Of a stretch of 30,335 nucleotides of DNA, positions 1 through 8,100 are shown piece by piece (position 1 is the stretch's first letter; each line of letters opens with the position of its first letter). Below the pieces are notes generated by a model. That model did no database searches. It saw nothing but the letters and a program-made list of their open reading frames with translations, and was not told the origin of the DNA. The position numbers and the translations under genes are program-made. This stretch comes from Candidatus Margulisiibacteriota bacterium. GTDB taxonomy: Bacteria > Margulisbacteria > Termititenacia > Termititenacales > Termititenacaceae. The DNA is taken from NCBI GenBank assembly GCA_031267055.1, contig JAIRZV010000043.1:1-30335 (forward strand), given 5' to 3'.

Positions 1-51
1 CCCCCCCCCCCCCCCCCCCCCCCCCCCCGCCCCCCCCCCCCCCCCCCCCCC
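1..51. repeat. 51-base poly-C run at the window edge
   Basis: All 51 bases are C except a single G at position 29. Read on the minus strand it is a poly-G run that directly follows a short leader ORF (51-101) resembling the 5' end of the large surface gene at 27335. It could be a real hypervariable homopolymer that broke the assembly, or a sequencing/assembly poly-G artefact at a contig end. The sequence alone cannot separate these. Confidence 0.9.
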
Positions 52-101
52 TAACTGTTAATTGATGTTAAATTAAAAACTTTATTAAAAACTTTTTTCA
101 T
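51..101 (-). other. Leader ORF, likely 5' end of a truncated surface-protein gene
   Basis: On the minus strand an ATG at 101 is preceded by GGAG (108-111) at a 6-base spacing, a good ribosome binding site. It reads MKKVFNKVFNLTSINS and then meets TAG at 51-53, whose G is the first base of the homopolymer. The 21 bases at 88-108 match those around the start of the FN3-repeat gene (27322-27342), which begins MKKVLN. I infer that a paralogous cargo gene once continued, or continues, leftwards beyond the edge. As shown it is out of frame or off. It may instead be a translated leader peptide, or sequence damaged by misassembly at the homopolymer. Confidence 0.45.
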
Positions 102-141
102 ATAAAACTCCGTTTTTTACTTCAGTCAGATAGACTTTGAA

Positions 142-161
142 TGTCTCGCTTTTGCGAGACA
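142..161. repeat. Perfect hairpin, 8-bp stem
   Basis: TGTCTCGC at 142-149 pairs with GCGAGACA at 154-161 around a TTTT loop. It lies about 40 bases upstream of the leader start at 101 on the minus strand, so it would fall in the 5' untranslated RNA if transcription starts further upstream. A regulatory RNA hairpin is possible; no partner is known. Confidence 0.7.
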
Positions 162-170
162 CCCCTCAGA

Positions 171-195
171 CAAAAATCTGCACAGCAGATTTTTG
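171..195. terminator. Hairpin with 11-bp stem and A5/T5 edges, possible bidirectional terminator
   Basis: CAAAAATCTGC at 171-181 pairs perfectly with GCAGATTTTTG at 185-195 around an ACA loop. Each transcribed strand would show a short TCTGC/GCAGA stem followed by five U residues, as in weak intrinsic terminators. It sits between the AlbA_2-like gene and the leader ORF on the minus strand, so it could end or attenuate leftward transcription. The core stem is short, so strength is uncertain. Confidence 0.4.
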
Positions 196-349
196 CCAGC
201 TCAGCAAAGCTCCGATGAGCTCTGCACGGCTTCGCGCGCAGAGAAATCCGCGCTCGCCAGCCTTAGCAGGGGAGCCAATATTCGCGCTCTAAATATTTGC
301 CGCGCTTTAACTGCCCTCATTCGCAGAGCGAATATTTTGCCCGCTGTAT

Positions 350-377
350 GTAGATGCGTTGCATGCAACGCATCTAC
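350..377. repeat. 28-bp perfect palindrome
   Basis: GTAGATGCGTTGCA at 350-363 is followed immediately by its exact reverse complement at 364-377. There is no loop and no following T-run, which fits a dimeric DNA-binding site or a cruciform better than a terminator. It has no exact copy elsewhere in the window. Confidence 0.75.
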
Positions 378-482
378 TATGCCGTGTTCGCGCAAGTAAA
401 GATATTTGCCGCGCTATCGGAAGCAATATATTCTCCGCACGAAAGCAAACATTTTTAACACTTAAAAATTAGCCACTTACAA

Positions 483-539
483 ACTGATAAAAAAGTAATT
501 ACCCACTTATCGGCAAAATATACATCTAAAATGCATCGA
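483..539 (-). promoter_or_regulatory. Conserved 57-bp upstream block, copy A
   Basis: It matches 27696-27752 at 52 of 57 positions by direct comparison, including the identical run AGTAATTACCCACTTATCG. Both copies lie about 360-450 bases upstream of an MKKV-type start on the minus strand. Read on that strand, TTGCCG (here) or TTGTCG (other copy) is followed after 17 bases by a weak T-rich -10-like hexamer. Copy A also has a nearby partial repeat of the AATTACCCACTTA element (AAATTAGCCACTTA, 466-479), about 30 bases away, suggesting an activator or repressor site. Promoter function is inferred. Confidence 0.55.
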
Positions 540-636
540 TTTTTGTCGTTGGTTTTGTTGTTGTTTGGGACGGTGTAGTTTTACAACTGGCCCGCCGTAA
601 AAAAATCTGCCGCATAATATTTCAGCGGGTAAAGAA

Positions 637-1986
637 TTACTGATTGTCTTCAACTATTTCCCAATGGCCACCTTTGTTCGGGCCAATACGGCGAAGTTTG
701 TTTTGAGCTTTTAGTTTTCTCAGATTATTTTCTATTGCGGTAGTACCAAGTCCAACAATCCGGGAAAGCTCTTGAGTGGTTATATGTGAATTTTCTCTAA
801 TAGCGTTAAGTATTTTCTCCCCACTTTTCTCCCCACTTTTCTCCCCACTTTTCTCCCCACTTTTCTCTGAACTTTTTATTATCTTATTACGCTCCTCATT
901 TTCAATAGACCTATCAAAAGGAAAAACAAACCGCAGAGCAGACGAAATGAAACGAACCACTTCACGCCCATATTTTTCTACAATATATGGCATTCCTGAC
1001 CCTAGTCTTTCTACAAATTCCAAGTCTTTGAAGATTCGCATGATTTCCGGATTTTTAGGAATGGACATCCCTGTAAAAAATCCTTCTTCAGATAATCCAG
1101 CAACCAAACCGCCATAGGTCGTTATCTCAAATCTGTCTGAGTAAATCTCAAAAATAGGCGTATTGCTATTTGAATAATCATTATGGGCAAAAGCATTGAT
1201 AATTGCTTCCCTAAAGGCCTTGTTGTCTACCAACCGTTTTTCTTCACGCGGACCAAGACCAACCTTACGAGCCTGGGTAATGTTTTCCAGTTCAAACTTA
1301 TCCAAAACTTTTTGCATGGCTTTTATCAACGAACAATCGCCATATTCTTCATTTTCGCGCAAATCTAATTTTTCCGTCCCCCACCACTTTGCCACACGAA
1401 TCGAAACTCGGTTTGTATCAGAAAACATATAAGCAAGTTGATTGTATTTTCCAGCGGGAGTAAGAAAATCTAAATTTTTGGCAAAATTAGCGTTAAGCGA
1501 CAATCCTTTTTCTTCATAGAAGATTTTTAACTGCTTAAATGTCAAATCTTGATGTCGTGATGGGGTGTTCGTAAGCAATATCGGGTGGCGACTTTCAAAC
1601 AATAAACCTATAGTTTCTTCAGGCATAGGTTGTGAAGAACTGCCAATACGCATAAAACAACCTCGCTCAGAACGACCGTATTTTTTAATGTAATAAGGTG
1701 TATTTGTACCGCCAGCCAGATTAATAACCACAACGGTTTTGTCGTTGTGTTCTTCTGTAAAAACATCGCACAAGCCCATGATATTAGGACGAATATTATT
1801 TATAAGTCTATCTTTGATTTGTAGTTGTAAATCATCTGGACTTTTTACACCCACAACATTACCTTTTTTATCAATACCAATATAGATACTTCCGCCTTTT
1901 GAGTTAAGAAAAGCCACCACGCTTTTTTCTAGATCATCAGTTAGTTTCTCTTTGTATTCCAAGCGATTATTTTCTGTCTGTTTCAT
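637..1986 (-). CDS. AlbA_2 (Schlafen-like) / AAA-4-type putative transcriptional regulator
   Basis: The 449-residue protein has the usual layout of the divergent AAA-4/AlbA_2 family. An N-terminal AlbA_2 domain (about residues 8-120, including LEYKE, FLNSKGGSIYIGI and a DRLINNIRPN segment) is followed by an ATPase-like HATPase_c_4 region around 260-345 (REAIINAFAHNDY, then ERLGSGMPYI). Next comes a four-unit SGEK linker (about 375-391) and a C-terminal winged helix (about 393-449, ITTQELSRIVGLG and RKLKAQNKLRRIG). Members are usually annotated as putative regulators or RecG-like ATP-binding proteins; targets are mostly unknown and some act in defence islands. No ribosome binding site is seen: ATG 1986 lies 6 bases after TAAAAT (1993-1998 on this strand), which would fit a leaderless mRNA. 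It lies directly upstream of region A. Family call is firm, function is not. Confidence 0.85.
   Translation of the reverse strand: MKQTENNRLEYKEKLTDDLEKSVVAFLNSKGGSIYIGIDKKGNVVGVKSPDDLQLQIKDRLINNIRPNIMGLCDVFTEEHNDKTVVVINLAGGTNTPYYIKKYGRSERGCFMRIGSSSQPMPEETIGLLFESRHPILLTNTPSRHQDLTFKQLKIFYEEKGLSLNANFAKNLDFLTPAGKYNQLAYMFSDTNRVSIRVAKWWGTEKLDLRENEEYGDCSLIKAMQKVLDKFELENITQARKVGLGPREEKRLVDNKAFREAIINAFAHNDYSNSNTPIFEIYSDRFEITTYGGLVAGLSEEGFFTGMSIPKNPEIMRIFKDLEFVERLGSGMPYIVEKYGREVVRFISSALRFVFPFDRSIENEERNKIIKSSEKSGEKSGEKSGEKSGEKILNAIRENSHITTQELSRIVGLGTTAIENNLRKLKAQNKLRRIGPNKGGHWEIVEDNQ
813..868 (-). repeat. 12-bp tandem repeat encoding SGEK units
   Basis: About four and a half copies of a 12-base unit (plus strand CTTTTCTCCCCA) sit inside the AlbA_2-like gene and encode KSGEKSGEKSGEKSGEK between the ATPase-like core and the winged helix. 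Copy-number change by slippage would add or remove four residues without a frameshift, changing linker length. Similar SEK/GEK repeats are common in this family. Confidence 0.9.
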
Positions 1987-2092
1987 GCTTGTATTTTACA
2001 CTAAATGGTTTTTTCGATGTATTTAATTTATAACAGCATCCCCCAATTTTTTTCGTTACATTTTTTGCCTACATTCCCTCGATATGATTATG

Positions 2093-2138
2093 TATAAAAT
2101 CATGATTTCAGGGTATTTCTTTGCCTGCAGGGGGAAAA
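2093..2138 (+). promoter_or_regulatory. Possible promoter and ribosome binding site of the giant gene
   Basis: A TATAAA hexamer at 2093-2098 could be the -10 element, with no good -35 at normal spacing; TTGCCT at 2065-2070 is 22 bases away. AGGGGG (2129-2134) lies 4 bases before ATG 2139 and decides the start. An in-frame TTG at 2121 would add six residues but places the G-rich site inside the gene. Confidence 0.4.
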
Positions 2139-5100
2139 ATGGTTGCCAATATTCGAGGAACATTAGATGCCGGTATGCTGGCGGCGGGTCTGAATGCGAC
2201 CGTACCGGCCAATGCAGCCTATATCGCCCGCGCCGCGGAGAACGGCGTTTACAACGCTACCGCGTCAGACAGCGCTTCGCTCTCACGTGGCTTTGCGCGG
2301 CGCGGTCAGCTCTCTATCGAGGAAGACAACGGCTCGTATATTTATAATATCAAGCAATACGATGTGATCGGCGCAGTCAACTCGGACAACGACTCGTACT
2401 ATCTGGTCTCTTACAACGGCGAATGTTCTTTTGTCGACGCGGCGTTTGGTTATTCCGATCTGTCCAAAGGCTACAACAGCGTAGACACGTACATCGATCC
2501 TTTTGATCCCGAAATTTCCAAACTGTTAACACAGATACCGGAGCTGAACGATCAGCAGCTTTCCACGGAAGAAAAACTGGCCAAACTTTACAATCACATT
2601 ATCAACAATTTTAACTCTGTGCCGGAAGACAAAGACGACTGGAATTTTGTCGGCGAGACGATCTTTCAGCGCGGCGGCGATTGCGAAGACCTGTCTGTAT
2701 TGCTGGCTTCGGCGATGATCGCGCTGCTCATGAACGAGGGTATGGATTATCAGACCGCCAATAGCCGCGTGTCGGCCGTGGCCGGTAAACACGCTCTGTA
2801 CGGCGACCATGTCTTTGTGGAATATCTGGCAGACGACGGCCAGACTTACGCGCTGGACGCCGCCTTTGCCAAGCAGGGTAATATTACTAAACTCTCCGAT
2901 CTGAAACAGGTCAGCGAATTGAAATTCGATGTGTATTTCCGTTTCAATGACAACAAAGTTTTCGGCACAGCGGCGCGGCTTGAGTCTCTCGAGAATACCG
3001 CCAAGGCTTACATCGATCCGACCGATCCGGCTTTGAGCAAATTTTTGGCGGAGTTCGAGGGCGCGATGGATCTGAGCGGACTTTCTATGGACGAGATCAC
3101 CGCTAAACTTTTTAATTATATCAAGACGGAATATCAATGTCTGGATCTGCATGATGTTTTCCCGAGCCAGAGTCTGGTCATCGACACCAAGGCCGGCGCT
3201 TCACAAAATCTCGCTTTGCTGGCGGTCAATTCACTTCTGGCTCTTGCGGCTAAGACAGGCGCCTCTCTGCCAAATGCGCGTGTTTCTGAGGCTACAGACA
3301 AAGCCTCCGGCGAAAAACAATGGGTCATGCTCTATCAGGACGCCAGCGGTGTTGACCGCGTGTTCGATTTCTCGGACAAGATCGTCAGCCCGCAATTACA
3401 GCTGGGATTGGTCAAGACTGCCGATGATCTGCTATCCATAAATAGTTACGTGTCCACCGACGCTCTCTCCCTCTCCGCGGACTTCGGCCAGGAGTACAGC
3501 CTCTCGAACAATCTCTACTCACGTACTGTGCAGAGATTTAACCCCAAGGCGGGGTATGTGTCCGAAGGCACAAGCTCCACTTACGGGAAATTGAGCCAGT
3601 CGGATGTGGAAAAAATTTCCAGCTTTTATTCCAGCGGTCTGATCTTTGGCACCAGCTCTGTCGGCAGAGGTTTGTGGGATCCTTTTAAAACTAATTATGA
3701 ATCAGCTAAAGCGATTATCAACAAACTCAAACCCAAAAGCGGCGACTCCAATGGCATTGACAGCAACCTGAGCGGCCGCACGGATGTCTGGGGTGTAAAT
3801 CAGTTCAAGACCCAGGAAGCCATAAGCGCTATGACTAATATCGGTAAAAATATCAATAGCAACGGCGATTTTTGGAGTTTCGATGACGCCACATTCGAAG
3901 CGGCGCGCAGTAAATTTTTATCGCAAAGAAATATTCTCGCTTTTCTGGCCATGGTCATGGAAGCGCAAAATGAAGCTTACAATATAGTGGGCTCCGAGCT
4001 GGAGCGCGTCGGCTCCGAAGAAGCCTATAAATCCATGAAAGCCTCGCAGATCATACAGGCCGAGACGGACACGCTGCTCAAGGATGTGAACGAGCTGAAA
4101 AAAGAAGCCGTCGGCGTCGTCAATCAGCACAATCAGCTCATGGAGTCCGTGATCAACAAAGAGATCGACGAAGTTCAAAAAGACAAAAACAGGGTTCTCT
4201 CATTGCTGGCGGCCACTACATCCGTAGTTTTTGCCGCTGTATCGGTGCCGGCGATAAGCATCGCCTCTGGCACTAGCAAGAGTTCATTTCTCACGACGAT
4301 CAGCACTATTGGCCCCGGCGCGGCGGCTATACCCGGCATTATCGCAATGGTGATCGGCAGCGCGATAGCGGCGCCTATGGCGGCTATGGCGGCCTGGAAA
4401 GGCGCTAAAAATGCAGGACTGGCTGCCCAGCTCGCGGCAGCTCCGCTGGCTGGCGCCGCTGCTATTATTGGTGTGCTGGCTACCGGAGTCGCCGTTAACG
4501 CTCTGGTGGCCACTGGAATAATAGCGGCTACGCTGGGCACCGGCACAGCGGTGGCGGCGGCCGTGGTGACAGCTACAGCCATGGCGGCGTTAGCTATAGG
4601 CGCGACCATAGCAAATACTATTTTAGCCAGCATACCGTCTATGGTGTCCTCCAGCATCACTCTGGCTCAGGATATGAATAGAGCGGAAGCCGCCGACGCC
4701 AAATGGCGGGACACGGCCGTGCCCAAAGCCGCAGTTGCCGGCAAAAGTCTGACTCAAGTGCAGAACAATTCTAAAACGCTCATAGAAGACAAAAACAAAT
4801 CCCACACCAGTATGCGGGCGAATACTTCCAGCGAATCAGCCAAAGCGATGTCGGCCAATATGCAGTCCCAGTATAGTCTGCTGGATGAAGCGGTCAAAAC
4901 GAAATTTAAAATGGGCGCCGACGGCCTGATCTATGACAATGATGAAAAATTCATCATCCTCGAAAGAGAATTAAGCCGCTGGCAAAATATCAACCGGATA
5001 CTGGTCAGTATGCACTCGACCAAAGCGCAGTCCCGCAATGCCGTCCACACCGAAATGACTTCGCAGTCCGGCTACACCACTTCACAGCTAGCGACATCTA

Positions 5101-8100
5101 TGACCGAGCTGGAGCAGTCTATTATTATGGAGAAATTTAACGAGCTAAAAACTCTGCGTCAGGAATATATCAGCTCTTACAATGCCAATCTTTCGGCGGC
5201 GGCCAACGCGGACATGTATGACAAGAAAGTACGCCTCGAGTCCGGCGCTTTTACGATCGGCTTGATGTGCGCGTTTTTGGAAGTGCCGATGGATCCGTCC
5301 GCAGCGATGGGCATAGCTCAGACATTGTTTGGCGCCAGCGAGGCGCTCTGGGACCGCGACGATGTGCGCCGCGAGTTTCAGATGAGCAGCGTGATCAATG
5401 GCACAGAGTCCGGCGCTAATTACAGCGGTGGTGATTTCGGCAAGATGGTCGGCGCAGGCGCTTACGCGATAGCGGGTGAATTGGATGTGCTGGATATGCT
5501 GGAGAAAGAATGGAACAAAGGTGTGCATATCGGTCTGGACAATAAAGAGATCGGAAAATCCAATGAGGTGAATTCCGGCAGCGGTTTGCCGAATAATCCT
5601 ATCGCCGGTGTCGCTCAATCGATAATCGGCGGCGCCAGCGGCATCCTGGACTGGTTTACCAGTTTGTTTGGCGGAGACAATCCGGAAAACGAAGTGCGCC
5701 GCAATGCCAAAGTCAATGGTCTCACCTCGAATATTGACAGCGTGGCGGAGTTGGACGGCCAGAGCAAAGAAAAAATAGATGTCGGCAAAGCTAATTATCA
5801 GGTGATGTACCGCGCGCGCATCGCCTGGATGCGCTATCAGGCGACTGTGGCGATCAATATCAAGCGCGCGCAATTCATGGTGCAGAGGTACAATCTGGAG
5901 TCGCGCAATATTGTCCATCAGGAAATGACCAACGCCACGACGTACCAAGTGTCCGGTCTGGCCGAGCAGGCGCTCTCCGCGGAATTCCAGTATGTCAGCT
6001 CGATCATCGCCGCTTACGCTCAGCGCGAGGAACAGCGCATTCAGACGCGCAACTCCATGATCGAGCGCGAGCAGCAGCGCTGGAAACAAAACTGGCTCGG
6101 CATGGCCGGACCGTTTGGCTATATTGTCAGCCCTATTCTGGATAGACAGTTGACCAAATCCTACGCGCACACGGCTCAGCCGGACATAACCGGTATCCAT
6201 GGCAATGGTAACGGCATCAACAGCGTAGATCATCCTGATGCGGCTAACAAATTAGATGAGGTCGGCACACGCATTTACGACCGCGACGGTATTCTTAAAA
6301 CCAATGCTTCCGACTATACAAAAATTTACACCAACAGCGATCTGTACACTACCTCTGAGAAAGGTTTGATCCAAGTGGAATACGTGGGCGTGAAAGGTTT
6401 TGGCAGAGTGGCCAGCTACAGCGTTAATTTTGCCAATATGCAGACCGCTCAAGCCGAGATCTACGGCCTCACTTATCTGAACGCCATCTGGCAATCCCTG
6501 TACAACGCGCGCTCGGCCTCGCGCTCAATGGTGCATCAGGTCCTGACCAATATCAGCAATCTCACTCTGAGCAGCTACTCCGGCAGCGCGGTCGGCGCGG
6601 AAAATCAGCTCATCCAGAGCAAGGCGCAGGATCTCATTTCTAATACCAATGATATTGTGAATATTAAGCAGAAAATTTTTGACGCCGAACAAGCGGCAGC
6701 AAACGAGGAAATGAAAATGTATTTTGGCCTCGCCGGTCTGGGTGTGGCCGCGATTTGCATTACCGCTTTGACTCTGATCAGCGGTTTTCCGCAGATCGGC
6801 TCCGCCATCAAATTGATGAACGGCATGTCCGCGATGGCCGTGGCTATTTATAGTTTTTTTGAGTCAATATTCACCTATATCAATCTGAATAAATTGCAGG
6901 AAAAACAACAGAAAGAATTAAAAGACGCGACCGAAAAAGCCAAAGGTAAAAAAAATGTCGACGGCGAAAATAGCGGCAATCTGGCAGACCAAGCCATGGG
7001 TGATGCCGATCCACTAGCCGGAACCGACGGCAACGGTGCCGCGGCTAAATTTCAGCTCTCGCTCATGCAAGCTAATCTCAAAAAAATGGAGCGCATCAAC
7101 GCCATGCTGCGCAAGGTGCACCGCGCCAAAGGCGAGTCGCGCGGCAAGATCAGCGCCAAGATCAGCGGCATCAGCGCGGCAAATATACCCTCGGCGGCGG
7201 AGATGGTCGCCGGTCTGGAATCCGGCGTGGCGGAAGCCATAATGAATCTGCTGGTCAGCAAAGCCTCCGCTCTGGACAGCACCCAGAATAAAATGGACGC
7301 GCAGATCGACAAAATGATCTCCTCCAGCGCGGGAATGTTGACGCAGTATATAAAGAATTTTGGGCTGCCCGGCCCAGGCAACAAGACTGTGACCGAGACC
7401 GATGAAGACGGTAAAGAAACAGAGAAAGAAGTAAGGACCGGAGTCGGGAAAAGCCGCGATGCCAGCAATTTTGGCAAGCTTAAAAAAAGCATCGATGAAA
7501 ACAAGGATAAATACGGGGAAGGCATGAGCGGACTTGCCAAGTTTGGCGCGGAAATCGCTGGTTTTATCACCGGAAAAAATTTGGGCACCGGAACTTTGGC
7601 GGAAGACAGCAGCGGAAATGGCTCTCTCTTGAGCAGCGGGGCCGGGCAAAGTGTCAAGGGTATTTGGGATACCTTGGCAAGCGGTGTGATCGGCAAGAAG
7701 GACGGCGGCGCAGTAGGCCTTTTTAAAGGACTTAAAGGGAAATCTAGCGGATCATCAGATGACCTGATGGAGCAAATGGTGGGCGAAGCCGTAGACTCGG
7801 AAACAAATGGCGCTGGCAAATGGGGAAATTCGGGCACTGGCATTATGGGCGGGATTGGCGCGGCGATCGGCAGCGCGGCAATGATAGCGTTCTCCGCAGG
7901 TCTGGCCGCTTTGAAGACCATATCCTCGCTGCTTTCCGGCGATTTTCTGGACTTGGGCACCGATCCGGCTTCTTATAACAGATTTGATGGCGGCGCGGGG
8001 GAGACGTTGGAAGAACCGACAAAACCTGAAGAGGTAACACCGGACAAGGTGACAGGCGGCACAATCGACGATACGGTAATAAACCCGCTGGAACAGGGAA

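Larger units (their letters stand above)
102..636. other. Gene-free, inverted-repeat-rich region A
   Basis: I see no convincing gene in these 535 bases. Short overlapping ORFs on both strands (about 193-399) lie inside hairpins and have no ribosome binding site. The region holds at least four hairpins or palindromes (142-161, 171-195, 220-243, 350-377), units of the form GAGCGAATATTTTGCC (326-341) and ATATTTGCCGCGC, and a 57-base block (483-539) that recurs at 27696-27752. The same kinds of element recur in 27336-27859 ahead of the FN3-repeat gene, so this is probably the control region of a minus-strand gene starting at 101. Confidence 0.7.

Noticed and set aside
193..399. Small ORFs on both strands in region A
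   Set aside because: They arise from symmetric inverted repeats, lack ribosome binding sites and encode Ala/Arg/Cys-rich sequence without a domain.
102..636. tRNA or rRNA gene in the gene-free regions
   Set aside because: The hairpins do not form a cloverleaf, and no T-loop or CCA-like end is seen in either gene-free region.
813..868. CRISPR-like array
   Set aside because: The unit is 12 bases with no spacers and lies in frame inside a coding region.
2121..2138. Upstream TTG start for the giant gene
   Set aside because: ATG 2139 has a G-rich ribosome binding site at good spacing, and the six extra codons would contain that site.
5145..6233. Long minus-strand open frame (362 codons) inside the giant gene
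   Set aside because: It is antisense to a region with clear coding motifs on the plus strand, has biased His/Arg-rich composition and no recognisable domain, as expected of a shadow frame.
4194..7940. Identification of the giant protein as a type III secretion translocator
   Set aside because: The coil/hydrophobic alternation is only a general resemblance; there are no chaperone, needle or apparatus genes nearby and the size is far outside that family.
7052..7960. Minus-strand open frame of 302 codons
   Set aside because: Pro/Ser/Leu-rich shadow of the Gly/Ala/Lys-rich plus-strand gene, overlapped by another antisense frame; no domain seen.
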